Shown: positions 1 through 7,171, counted from the first letter of the stretch. The stretch is 13,860 nucleotides of DNA from an uncultured Megasphaera sp. (GCA_900554215.1 USGG01000053.1:1-13860); one strand, 5' to 3'. The notes: generated from the letters alone by a model not told the origin. A program made the numbers and translations.

Positions 1-34
1 TCAGTTTTCAAAGGCCATGCCGTCTCGCGACGAC
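1..34 (-). promoter_or_regulatory. rRNA-operon-type leader: boxB-like hairpin and boxA-like motif
   Basis: Read on the minus strand, bases 34-19 form a 6-bp stem with a GCGA tetraloop (GTCGTC/GACGGC, one G-U pair). It is followed at 14-1 by CCTTTGAAAACTGA, which resembles the boxA antitermination element (CTTTGAAAACT core) found before 16S and in the 16S-23S spacer of Bacillota rRNA operons. Two consensus promoters lie just upstream. The likely inference is that a 16S rRNA gene begins just beyond base 1. No rRNA sequence itself is inside the window. Confidence 0.6.
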
Positions 35-40
35 TTGTAT

Positions 41-69
41 ATCTTACCAGACTCACTCTCGCTTGTCAA
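41..69 (-). promoter_or_regulatory. Sigma-A type promoter P2 of the putative rRNA operon
   Basis: On the minus strand TTGACA (69-64) is separated by 17 bases from TAAGAT (46-41). An A-rich run (AAAAAAAGTG) lies immediately upstream of the -35, as in UP elements. It directs transcription towards base 1 and is the second of two tandem promoters, a usual arrangement for rRNA operons. Confidence 0.7.
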
Positions 70-145
70 GCACTTTTTTTGAAGTTCTTTGCAAGCGGTC
101 CGGTTCGTCCGGCCTGCCGCGGCGCCCTGCCGCAACAGCTTGTTT

Positions 146-174
146 AGTATATCCCCTTTTCGAAGCTTTGTCAA
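146..174 (-). promoter_or_regulatory. Sigma-A type promoter P1 of the putative rRNA operon
   Basis: On the minus strand TTGACA (174-169) is followed after exactly 17 bases by TATACT (151-146), which is nearly perfect consensus. An A-rich tract lies upstream of the -35. It sits just downstream of the suf operon terminator, so it starts a new transcription unit. About 105 bp separate it from P2, and the interval is GC-rich with short inverted repeats. Confidence 0.75.
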
Positions 175-184
175 TACTTTTTTC

Positions 185-236
185 TCAAAAAACATGCCGT
201 CTCATATGCGTTTGCTCATAACGCATATGAGACGGC
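185..236 (-). terminator. Intrinsic terminator of the suf operon
   Basis: Bases 196-212 and 220-236 form a perfect 17-bp stem with a 7-base loop. On the minus strand the stem is followed, after three bases, by a TTTTTT run (192-187). It lies 10 bases past the sufU stop codon and cleanly separates suf from the next promoter. Confidence 0.9.
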
Positions 237-246
237 CAGACAGCAA

Positions 247-687
247 TTAGCGGACGCCTCCGCGTTCAACTGCTTCTTTCAGTGTATGCCATGCTAAAAC
301 GGCACATTTGACGCGGGCCGGCATGTTGGAAATGTTTTTAAGAGCTATAGCATCTTCCAGTTCCTCCAGCTGGTCTTCATCGGTAATATTTCTCTTGATC
401 ATTTCTAAGAATAAATCGACAAGACGAAGTGCATCCGTTACCGATTTCCCTTTAATAATATCTATCATGATATCTGCTGAAGCCTGGCTGATGGCACAGC
501 CGTGGCCAGTATACGCCGCATCAACGATAACGCCGTCCTGAATATCCGCCTGCAGCGTGATATCGTCGCCGCAGCTCGGATTATGTCCCCGTTCTTCCAT
601 CGTATAAGCATCCAACAACCGCTTGTTTTCCTGACGCTGGTTATGTTCCAAAATAATTTCAGAATATAATTCGTTCATCGATTCCAT
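247..687 (-). CDS. sufU: SufU, sulfur-transfer protein of the Suf Fe-S assembly system
   Basis: A 146-residue cytoplasmic IscU/NifU-N-fold protein. In Bacillota, SufU is a zinc protein that takes persulfide sulfur from the cysteine desulfurase SufS and passes it to the SufBCD scaffold. The metal and sulfur ligands are visible as Cys39 and Asp41 in NPSCGDD, Cys64 in GHGCAIS and Cys128 in RVKCAVL. The roughly 20-residue insertion before the last cysteine that separates SufU from IscU appears to be present (residues ~101-122). The ATG at 687 has a strong AAGGAGG eight bases upstream, located against the sufS stop codon. It is the last gene of the operon, 13 bases after sufS, and is followed directly by the terminator. 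Length is normal for the family. Confidence 0.93.
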   Translation of the reverse strand: MESMNELYSEIILEHNQRQENKRLLDAYTMEERGHNPSCGDDITLQADIQDGVIVDAAYTGHGCAISQASADIMIDIIKGKSVTDALRLVDLFLEMIKRNITDEDQLEELEDAIALKNISNMPARVKCAVLAWHTLKEAVERGGVR

Positions 688-700
688 CTCGTCAGCCTCC

Positions 701-1921
701 TTAATCCTTGTAGCCCATTTGCCTGCGCACTAAGGGCAGTTTTTCAAGGAAGTAGTCTACCTCTTCTATCGTATTATAAATATAGAAGCTAATACGGTTT
801 GATGCTTCTGCCCCGATGTGTGCACCAAAAGGCTGTGCACAGTGATGTCCGGAACGGATAGCTATGCCGTAGCTGTCAAGAATCGTCGCCGCATCGTGAG
901 GATGAACTCCATCAATCATAAAAGTGATGACTCCCGTCTTTTCTGCCGGGTCTGTACTGCCGATAATCCGGATGTGAGGAATACGCTTCATTCCTTCCAA
1001 AGCCCGAACAATTAAAGCTCGTTCATGCGCTTCAATAGCATCCCATCCCAAACGTTCCAGGTAATTAATGGCTGCATGGAGGGCTACGGCGCCTTCGACG
1101 TTTTCCGTGCCAGCTTCAAATTTAAAAGGCAATACGTTGAAAGTCGTCGTCTGTTCCTGTACATATTCGATCATGTCCCCGCCCAGCAAAAAGGGTTCCA
1201 TGTCATTGAGCAGGTCTTTTTTGCCGTAAACGACGCCTGTGCCGGCAGACCCGAGCATCTTATGTCCGGAAAAGACCATGAAGTCACAGTCCAAATCCTG
1301 TACGTCAACTTTCATATGCGGCACAGCCTGCGCTCCGTCATATACGGCAACAGCTCCCACACTATGTGCTTTTTCAATAATTCGCGCAGCAGGCACCTTC
1401 ATGCCCAAGACATTACTGACTCCGGCAAAGGCCACGATTTTGGTATTTTTATCAATCTTAGCCAGATCTTCTTCCGTAAAGTGTCCTACGGCATCAAGAT
1501 ACATATATACCAATTCCGCACCGGTTACCCGGCAGACCCGCTGCCACGTCACAAGGTTGGCATGATGTTCCGAAATAGGAATAACGATTTTATCACCTTT
1601 CTGCAGATGCGTTTCACCATAGCTCCGGGCAATGAGGTTCATCCCTTCAGTCGCATTGCGGACAAAAATGACTTCTTCACTGCTGCGAGCATTGATAAAC
1701 CGGCGCACCGCTTCCCGTGCCTGGTCGTAAGCCTCCGATGCTTCGACGCTTAGGATATGAGCCCCGCGATGGGGATTCCCATTATGGTTTTCTAAGAAAT
1801 CGACGACAGATTGAATCACCTGCTTGGGCTTTTGCGTCGTTGCCGCATTGTCAAGGTACACAAGATTGTGACCATTGTGTTGTTTCGTTAAAATAGGAAA
1901 ATCATTGCGTACATTCAGCAT
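701..1921 (-). CDS. sufS: SufS, group II cysteine desulfurase
   Basis: PLP-dependent desulfurase that removes sulfur from L-cysteine, giving alanine and an enzyme persulfide handed to SufU. With the ATG at 1921 the protein is 406 residues. It shows the PLP lysine Lys221 in FSGHKMLGS and the catalytic Cys361 in RSGHHCAQP; the RSGHHCA form marks the SufS/CsdA class rather than IscS/NifS. Other conserved segments are LDNAATTQKP near the N-terminus, SEHHANLVTW and YDGAQAVPH. A GTG nine bases further upstream would also be in frame, but it lies inside the AAAGGTG ribosome site, so the ATG is preferred. It lies between sufD (19-base gap) and sufU (13-base gap). Confidence 0.95.
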   Translation of the reverse strand: MLNVRNDFPILTKQHNGHNLVYLDNAATTQKPKQVIQSVVDFLENHNGNPHRGAHILSVEASEAYDQAREAVRRFINARSSEEVIFVRNATEGMNLIARSYGETHLQKGDKIVIPISEHHANLVTWQRVCRVTGAELVYMYLDAVGHFTEEDLAKIDKNTKIVAFAGVSNVLGMKVPAARIIEKAHSVGAVAVYDGAQAVPHMKVDVQDLDCDFMVFSGHKMLGSAGTGVVYGKKDLLNDMEPFLLGGDMIEYVQEQTTTFNVLPFKFEAGTENVEGAVALHAAINYLERLGWDAIEAHERALIVRALEGMKRIPHIRIIGSTDPAEKTGVITFMIDGVHPHDAATILDSYGIAIRSGHHCAQPFGAHIGAEASNRISFYIYNTIEEVDYFLEKLPLVRRQMGYKD

Positions 1922-1940
1922 AGTTATCACCTTTCTATCA

Positions 1941-3029
1941 TTAGGAATTCATCCGGTCTCGTACGGTTTGAAGGACCCGTTCTGCCAGCGCATCGTCCCC
2001 TAAAGCATCGACGACGGGACGAATATGGGACTCGACAACAATCGCCTGAGCACCTCTGTAATCAAACCCTCGGCTCATGAGATAAAACAGCGTGTCCTGG
2101 TCAATCTGTCCAGCACTAGAGGCATGATTGCCGACAACGTCGTCTTCTTTGCACAACAGCAGAGGAACCGAAATCGAATGTACCTTAGGACTTAGGAGAA
2201 TGCACGTATCCGCTTCAGAACCAACAGCCTTTTTGCTGCCCCGTAAAAAATCAATTGTGCCGCGAAAGGCTTTTTTAGATTCGTCCTGCAGTGCGCCTGC
2301 TATCATAACATCAGCTTTCGTCTTCTTTCCTTTCATAGGAATCCAGTAAGAAAAGTCAATAATTTGCTTGTCTTGGCCTAAATATAAGCTTTTGCTGTCA
2401 AAAGCGCTTTCATCATGCAGCAGATCCGTCTTGTAATAGAGAATGGCTTCTTTTGCCCCCAATTCAGCGCTGACATACTCAACAGCGCTGCCTTCAGCCG
2501 TTTCAGCATAGCGGTGCTCAATATGACGGACATTGCCTTCATGAACCTGTACCTTTACGATCTTGACATGGGCTCCCGCTTCTGCATATATGTAGTGCAG
2601 TAAGTTTACCTCACCGCCATCTGCCCCGCCTTCAAATACCAAATACACCGTCACATCGCTGCCGCTCCTGGCGGTAATACGGAGCTGCCGATTTAATACC
2701 GGATGGTCATCAGTTACTTCATATACTAAGCGAGCCGTTCCTCTGGTTCCCGCTTCCGCTTCAATAGCACACCCCTTGTCGGCATGGCGAAGTGCCCGTT
2801 CCAGCGCATCGCCATTAGCCCCTCGAAAGTCTCCCAAATCGGGCATGCCGTTCCCCTGATAAAAATACAGAGATATGTCTCCTTCACATTGATTTTGCGG
2901 CGTATATTTGCCCGATGGCTGTTCCGGCAGCGGCTCAAGCTCTAAATTATTGACTTTTATTGTCCGGAATGTAGGCCGTGGAAGTTCATTATATACAGCC
3001 ATCACAGGCGTTGTCTTCTTTGCATTCAT
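1941..3029 (-). CDS. sufD: SufD, Fe-S assembly scaffold subunit
   Basis: A 362-residue SufB/SufD-family beta-helix protein that partners SufB and SufC in the SufBC2D scaffold complex. The C-terminal family signature is clear: GNHASSAGQIDQDTLFYLMSRG, where His302 corresponds to the conserved SufD histidine at the SufB-SufD interface (His360 in E. coli). It lacks the cysteine-containing motif found at the equivalent place in SufB, which separates the two paralogues. The N-terminal third is weakly conserved, as usual. The ATG has AAGGAGGGG about eight bases upstream. It starts 15 bases after the sufB stop. E. coli-type SufD is somewhat longer, but shorter forms are common in Bacillota. Confidence 0.9.
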   Translation of the reverse strand: MNAKKTTPVMAVYNELPRPTFRTIKVNNLELEPLPEQPSGKYTPQNQCEGDISLYFYQGNGMPDLGDFRGANGDALERALRHADKGCAIEAEAGTRGTARLVYEVTDDHPVLNRQLRITARSGSDVTVYLVFEGGADGGEVNLLHYIYAEAGAHVKIVKVQVHEGNVRHIEHRYAETAEGSAVEYVSAELGAKEAILYYKTDLLHDESAFDSKSLYLGQDKQIIDFSYWIPMKGKKTKADVMIAGALQDESKKAFRGTIDFLRGSKKAVGSEADTCILLSPKVHSISVPLLLCKEDDVVGNHASSAGQIDQDTLFYLMSRGFDYRGAQAIVVESHIRPVVDALGDDALAERVLQTVRDRMNS

Positions 3030-3044
3030 TTATATCTCCCCTCC

Positions 3045-4490
3045 TTAGGTCAAGGACCCTTTTAATTCGAGGTTTATTAAATTGTTCATTTCTACGGCGT
3101 ATTCCAGCGGAAGGGCCTTAGAAACAGGTTCAACGAACCCTTTGACCAGCATCGCCCTAGCTTCATCTTCACTGAGACCACGGCTCATAAGATAGAAAAC
3201 GGCTTCGTCAGAAATACGGCCAATAGACGCTTCATGGCCAAGATCAACGTTGTCATTCTTGACGACAATTGCCGGAATCGTATCGGACTGCGATTCCTCG
3301 TCCAGCATCAGCGATTCACAGCTGACGTTGGCCTTTGCCCCTTCGGCTCGCGGATTGATAACGACACTGCCGCGGTAAATGCAGACGCCGCCATCCTTGC
3401 TGATGGATTTGGAATTGATATTGCTCGTCGTCTTCGGCGCGTTATGGACTACTTTCGATCCCGTATCGAGATACTGCCCTTTCCCGGCAAAGGTAACGCC
3501 TGTAAATTCGCAGTGCGCCCCTTCTCCCTGCAGGATACTCATGGGGTACAGGCAGGATGTATGGGAACCAAAGGACCCTGTCACCCAGTTGATCGTGCCG
3601 TTTCGGCCGACAATCGCTCGTTTCGTATTTAAGTTATACATATTCTTCGACCAGTTTTCTATAGTCGAGTAGGTCAGCGTTGCGTCGTCGCCGACAAACA
3701 ATTCGACGCAGCCTGCGTGGAGATTGGCTACGTTGTATTTCGGAGCGGAACAGCCTTCGATGAAATGCACCTTTGCGCCGTTTTCCACAATAATCAGCGT
3801 ATGCTCAAACTGACCGGCTCCGGGCGCGTTCAGGCGGAAATAGCTCTGCAGCGGAATGGATACGTCTACGCCGGCCGGCACGTATACATAGGAACCGCCG
3901 GACCAGACGGCTCCGTGGAGAGCGGCAAACTTATGATCTGTCGGCGGCACGAGCTTCATAAAATGGGCCCGAATGATATCCTCGTATTCCCGCAGTGCCG
4001 TTTCAAAGTCCGTGTAGATTACGCCCTGCTGCACCAGTTCTTCCTGAATGCTGTGATATACAACTTCCGAATCGTACTGGGCCCCTACGCCGGCCAGGGA
4101 TGTTTTTTCCGCCTCGGGAATCCCCAGCCGGTCGAAGGTATCCTTGATGTCGTCAGGCACGTCGTCCCAGCTGGCTTTCATCTGCGTATTAGGCCGAACA
4201 TAGGTAACGATGTCGTCCATATGGAGTTCGCTGATATCGGGACCCCAAACAGGATATTCCAGATGGTGAAAAATATCCAGCGATTTCAAACGGAAATCGA
4301 GCATCCATTTCGGTTCCTTTTTTTCTGCCGAAATAGTCCGGACGATGTCTTCCGTCAAGCCGGCCTGGGTTTTATAGGAATACGTAAAGTCCTTTTTAAA
4401 GTTATATATATTGCTGAAATCAGAAAACGCTTCGATCGTCCTGCGTTCGTCTTTCCGCTTCTGTTCCGCCGCATTAGCCATAGTAGTCAT
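3045..4490 (-). CDS. sufB: SufB, Fe-S assembly scaffold subunit
   Basis: A 481-residue SufB, the subunit on which the nascent cluster is built in the SufBC2D complex. The best evidence is the C-terminal region with Cys391 in ANVSCESLM and Glu420 in GHEASIGRI. Their 29-residue separation equals that of the essential Cys405/Glu434 pair of E. coli SufB. The segments YVPAGVDVSIPLQSYFR and GSFGSHTSCLYPMS are also typical of the family. The ATG at 4490 has an AGAAAGGCAGG ribosome site about nine bases upstream; a second in-frame ATG three codons later is possible. It lies 22 bases downstream of sufC and 15 upstream of sufD, as second gene of the operon. Confidence 0.96.
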   Translation of the reverse strand: MTTMANAAEQKRKDERRTIEAFSDFSNIYNFKKDFTYSYKTQAGLTEDIVRTISAEKKEPKWMLDFRLKSLDIFHHLEYPVWGPDISELHMDDIVTYVRPNTQMKASWDDVPDDIKDTFDRLGIPEAEKTSLAGVGAQYDSEVVYHSIQEELVQQGVIYTDFETALREYEDIIRAHFMKLVPPTDHKFAALHGAVWSGGSYVYVPAGVDVSIPLQSYFRLNAPGAGQFEHTLIIVENGAKVHFIEGCSAPKYNVANLHAGCVELFVGDDATLTYSTIENWSKNMYNLNTKRAIVGRNGTINWVTGSFGSHTSCLYPMSILQGEGAHCEFTGVTFAGKGQYLDTGSKVVHNAPKTTSNINSKSISKDGGVCIYRGSVVINPRAEGAKANVSCESLMLDEESQSDTIPAIVVKNDNVDLGHEASIGRISDEAVFYLMSRGLSEDEARAMLVKGFVEPVSKALPLEYAVEMNNLINLELKGSLT

Positions 4491-4512
4491 GACATTGTAC
4501 CTGCCTTTCTCT

Positions 4513-5247
4513 TTATCTAAAGCTGTCGTAGCCTTTTTCCTCGATGACCTGGATCAATTCCGGACCGCCGGACTTGACGATTTTTCCGTCGATGAGGACA
4601 TGAACCACGTCCGGCTGAAGGCCCTGCAAAATTTCACTGTGATGCGTAATAACCATGAGAGCATTCCCCTCGTCGTGGTATTTCGCCACGGTCTGCGACA
4701 CGACGCGGACGGCATCGACATCAAGACCCGAGTCAATTTCATCCAGCATAGCCAGTTTCGGTTCCAGCATACACATTTGAAGGATTTCCGTCTTCTTTCG
4801 TTCGCCGCCGGAAAATCCGTCGTTGACGTAACGGGAAGCATAGGACCCGTCCATTTTCAGCTCTTCCATCTGCGCTTTCAGCTTTTTGCGGAAGGGCATG
4901 ATGCGCTGCGTTTCGCCGCTTATCGTACTTTTAGCGTTGCGGGTAAAGTTTTCCACAGAAATACCCTGCACGGCAATGGGTGCCTGGAAGGCCATGAAAA
5001 TACCCGCCTTAGCCCGTTCGTCTACGGGCATGCGCGTAATATCCTTCCCTTCGAAGAAAATGCTGCCGCCTGTAACGGTATATTTCGGATGCCCCATAAC
5101 GGCGTTGAACAACGTCGATTTCCCTGCGCCGTTCGTTCCCATGATGACGTGGACTTCGCCGGCACGAACGGTTAAATCCAATCCCTTTAAGATTTCCTTT
5201 CCTTCAACTTCTACTTTCAGCCTTTCTATGTTTAATAATTCTGCCAT
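4513..5247 (-). CDS. sufC: SufC, ATPase of the Suf scaffold complex
   Basis: A 244-residue soluble ABC-type ATPase that binds SufB and SufD and powers cluster assembly; it is not a transporter subunit. All ABC elements are present: Walker A GTNGAGKST (37-45), Q-loop Gln88, signature FSGGE (145-149) followed by RKKTEILQM, Walker B LAMLDEID (165-172), D-loop SGLD (173-176) and the switch histidine His202. FSGGERKK and MLDEIDSGLD are typical of SufC and not of ordinary ABC importers. The ATG has AGGAG eight bases upstream. It is the first gene of the operon, with about 80 bases of leader after the predicted promoter. The order CBDSU differs from the CDSUB order of Bacillus. Confidence 0.96.
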   Translation of the reverse strand: MAELLNIERLKVEVEGKEILKGLDLTVRAGEVHVIMGTNGAGKSTLFNAVMGHPKYTVTGGSIFFEGKDITRMPVDERAKAGIFMAFQAPIAVQGISVENFTRNAKSTISGETQRIMPFRKKLKAQMEELKMDGSYASRYVNDGFSGGERKKTEILQMCMLEPKLAMLDEIDSGLDVDAVRVVSQTVAKYHDEGNALMVITHHSEILQGLQPDVVHVLIDGKIVKSGGPELIQVIEEKGYDSFR

Positions 5248-5297
5248 AATGCTTCACTCCTGCGCGTCTATAAATAATATATAATTACTCCAAATTT

Positions 5298-5322
5298 AAA
5301 GTACACCTTTACGATGCACTTT
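5298..5322 (-). promoter_or_regulatory. Imperfect stem-loop in the sufC leader
   Basis: In the predicted 5' leader of suf mRNA, AAAGTGCA and TGTACTTT (minus strand) can pair over 8 bp with one G-U pair and a 9-base loop. As DNA it is also an imperfect dyad. It has no following T-run, so it is not a terminator. It could be a regulatory hairpin or protein site, or be fortuitous. Confidence 0.3.
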
Positions 5323-5335
5323 TGCTTACACCCAT

Positions 5336-5364
5336 AGCATACTCCTGTTTTCTCATAAAGTCAA
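5336..5364 (-). promoter_or_regulatory. Sigma-A type promoter of the suf operon
   Basis: On the minus strand TTGACT (5364-5359) and TATGCT (5341-5336) are 17 bases apart. It lies about 90 bases upstream of sufC, downstream of the scf terminator, and is the only good candidate in this gap. The -35 is part of a dyad described separately. Confidence 0.7.
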
Positions 5365-5379
5365 CAAATTTAGTAGACT
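5359..5379 (-). promoter_or_regulatory. Candidate operator dyad overlapping the suf -35
   Basis: A 21-bp inverted repeat, AGTCTAC-N7-GTTGACT on the minus strand, with one mismatch between the arms and an AT-only centre. The flanks extend the symmetry (CATAAA at 5354-5359, TTTATG at 5381-5386, with one or two extra bases on one side). The right arm contains the -35 hexamer, so a bound protein would block RNA polymerase. Rrf2-family Fe-S sensors (IscR-like) control suf operons in many bacteria; assigning this site to one is inference, and no regulator gene is in the window. Confidence 0.45.
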
Positions 5380-5435
5380 TTTTATGTTTTATTTTCTACA
5401 TCCACATTCAAAAGATGCTCGGTCCATTCCTATAC

Positions 5436-5473
5436 AAAAACGCGCAGGAAAAATCAGCGTTCTTCCTGCGCGT
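5436..5473 (-). terminator. Intrinsic terminator of the SCIFF/maturase operon
   Basis: ACGCGCAGGAA (5440-5450) pairs perfectly with TTCCTGCGCGT (5463-5473), an 11-bp GC-rich stem with a 12-base loop. On the minus strand it runs directly into TTTTT (5440-5436). It lies 14 bases after the stop of the small membrane protein and upstream of the suf promoter. Confidence 0.88.
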
Positions 5474-5487
5474 CGTATACGGACATC

Positions 5488-5703
5488 CTATTGTATTTCG
5501 TCTTTTTGTTTTTCTTTCATTCGCCTGCGAAGGTCGCTTTTCATCCACCACTGCATGATAAAGACAAACGCCAGAAGCAGGAGCAGTCCGACCAATTCCG
5601 TCGTCGGCCCTTCTTTAGCAATCGCATACAGGAGATAGAGAAATACGACGAGCACCAAGCCTCGTTTCAGCTTATTCACAGGCGCCGCATCCTTCGCAGT
5701 CAT
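5488..5703 (-). CDS. Small two-helix membrane protein, overlaps the maturase gene
   Basis: I do not recognise a family. From the ATG at 5703 it is 71 residues with two hydrophobic segments, roughly GLVLVVFLYLLYAI and LVGLLLLLAFVFIMQWW, joined by a short EGPTTE loop. A strongly charged tail (KSDLRRRMKEKQKDEIQ) follows and by the positive-inside rule should be cytoplasmic. It overlaps the end of the maturase gene by 32 bases in another frame. A GTG at 5679 (63 residues), which overlaps the maturase stop and has AAGGA ten bases upstream, is an equally plausible coupled start; a TTG at 5718 is less likely. Its position before the operon terminator makes it part of the ranthipeptide transcription unit. 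A role in export, anchoring or sensing of the peptide is only a guess. Confidence 0.7.
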   Translation of the reverse strand: MTAKDAAPVNKLKRGLVLVVFLYLLYAIAKEGPTTELVGLLLLLAFVFIMQWWMKSDLRRRMKEKQKDEIQ

Positions 5704-7105
5704 CCCGGTCGTCGCCAAATAAGCGGGCCTTTTGGCCGCGCATGGCTAATACAGCCTGGATGTACATGGCACATTCAATGCGCTTTTTCTGAATCTTGCA
5801 GCTCAGCTCATACGGCGTTTTAATATCTCCGCCGTATTTGATATTGTTGGCATGGCAGCCGCCGCTGCAGAAGAATTTCGCCCAGCAGTCGCAGCAAATC
5901 GGCTTGTTGAGGACGTGCATATCGCGGAACAGCGGCGGCAGCTTTGTATCCGTAACGCCGTCATATACATTGCCGATGACGTATTCGTCCTGGCCTACGA
6001 ACTGGTGGCAGGGATAAATGTCGCCGTTCGGCACGACGCACATGTACTCATGGCCGGCGCCGCAGCCGCGGAGGCGCTTGGCAATGCAGGGGCCGCGGTA
6101 CAAGTCCATAATGAAGTGGTAGTAGATAAAGGGGCGGCCTTCATCCATACGCTGCAAATATAAATCTGTCAGTGCGTCGTATTCTTCATAAATGCGGGGC
6201 AAATCGTCTTCTGTAATGGCATAGGACAAATCGTCGCCTACGACGGGTTCCATAGACAGGCCCTCAAAGCCTAAATCGGCCATGTGTTCTACGTCTTTGG
6301 CGAAGTCCAGGTTGTATTTCGTATAGGTGCCGCGGACGTAGTATTCTTCACCGTCGCGGTGCTCCGCCGCGTAGACGAGATGTTTAGCGCACGAATCATA
6401 GGAATCACGGCCGCCGGCGTCGGGGCGCATGCGGTTGTGCACTTCCGGCCGTCCGTCGAGGCTCAGGATCAGGCTGATGTGATTTTCCGTAAGGTATTTG
6501 ACCTTGGCCGGGTCCAACAGCATGCCGTTCGTCGTCAGAGACAGCTTAAAAACTTTGTCGTGGATTTTTTCCTGCTCGCGGATGTATTCGATCGTCTGCT
6601 TGACGACATCGAAATTCATGAGCGGTTCGCCGCCGAAAAAGTCGATTTCACAGTGCTGTCGCTTCCCTTCGGTACTGCGGATAAGCAGGTCGACGGCCTG
6701 TTTTGCGACGTCGAAGCTCATAAGCTCCCGCTTATGCGTGTCATAGTCGCCCTGCGACGCGAAGCAATATTTGCAGCGCAGGTTGCAGTCGTGGGCAATA
6801 TTTAAGCACAGGGATTTCACGATAGGTTCCTCTTCGGCGACGACCTTGAAGTCTTCGGCCATAGGCGCAAAGAGCAGTTCCTTTTCGATGAGCTCGTCCA
6901 GCTCTCCCAGCGTTTCTTCTATTTCTTCTTTGGCATATGCGCCGTCAAAGGCCGCGTACACCGCATCTTTATTCGTTCCGTCGTATACGTCGAGAATATC
7001 ATATGTCAGCTTATCTATTACGTTGATAATGCCGCTGTTGACGTCCAGCAGCATGTACGTGCCGTTTTGACAATACTTGTGAATCATCGGTTTTATCGTA
7101 GTCAT
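5672..7105 (-). CDS. scfB: SCIFF peptide maturase, radical SAM/SPASM thioether-forming enzyme
   Basis: A 477-residue radical SAM enzyme expected to form cysteine thioether cross-links in the SCIFF peptide encoded just upstream (CteB-type, ranthipeptide class). Residues 1-90 match the N-terminal peptide-binding (RRE-like) region, including MIHKYCQNGTYMLLDVNSG. The radical SAM motif CNLRCKYC has Cys107, Cys111 and Cys114; GGEP follows at 158-161. The C-terminal SPASM region supplies many cysteines for auxiliary 4Fe-4S clusters (Cys340, 348, 356, 366, 404, 407, 413, 417, 436). It ends in an unusual CEGCGAC tail (Cys470, 473, 476). The ATG at 7105 is preferred, with GGAGG four to five bases upstream; a TTG at 7123 would precede the ribosome site. 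It lies 66 bases after the peptide gene. Confidence 0.93.
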   Translation of the reverse strand: MTTIKPMIHKYCQNGTYMLLDVNSGIINVIDKLTYDILDVYDGTNKDAVYAAFDGAYAKEEIEETLGELDELIEKELLFAPMAEDFKVVAEEEPIVKSLCLNIAHDCNLRCKYCFASQGDYDTHKRELMSFDVAKQAVDLLIRSTEGKRQHCEIDFFGGEPLMNFDVVKQTIEYIREQEKIHDKVFKLSLTTNGMLLDPAKVKYLTENHISLILSLDGRPEVHNRMRPDAGGRDSYDSCAKHLVYAAEHRDGEEYYVRGTYTKYNLDFAKDVEHMADLGFEGLSMEPVVGDDLSYAITEDDLPRIYEEYDALTDLYLQRMDEGRPFIYYHFIMDLYRGPCIAKRLRGCGAGHEYMCVVPNGDIYPCHQFVGQDEYVIGNVYDGVTDTKLPPLFRDMHVLNKPICCDCWAKFFCSGGCHANNIKYGGDIKTPYELSCKIQKKRIECAMYIQAVLAMRGQKARLFGDDRDDCEGCGACE

Positions 7106-7128
7106 TATTCCTCCATACAACAAGAATA

Positions 7129-7150
7129 CCCTTTACCTGACGGTAAAGGG
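7129..7150 (-). promoter_or_regulatory. Hairpin between the SCIFF gene and its maturase
   Basis: CCCTTTACC (7129-7137) and GGTAAAGGG (7142-7150) form a perfect 9-bp stem with a 4-base loop. On the minus strand it is followed by TATTCTTGTTG, which is U-rich but not a clean T-run. This fits a leaky attenuator or mRNA-stabilising end that gives more precursor peptide than enzyme. Confidence 0.6.
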
Positions 7151-7171
7151 CGTCCTCATAAACAATGTTGA

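Noticed and set aside
1..195. Minus-strand 64-residue open frame
   Set aside because: It covers two consensus promoters and a leader hairpin, has no ribosome site and no recognisable sequence; it is an accidental open frame.
3717..4520. Long plus-strand open frame opposite sufB
   Set aside because: It is the antisense shadow of strongly conserved sufB coding sequence. The same applies to the other long plus-strand frames opposite sufS, sufC and the maturase.
5248..5487. Riboswitch upstream of sufC
   Set aside because: The gap is accounted for by a terminator, a promoter with dyad and a short leader; no known riboswitch consensus is recognisable.
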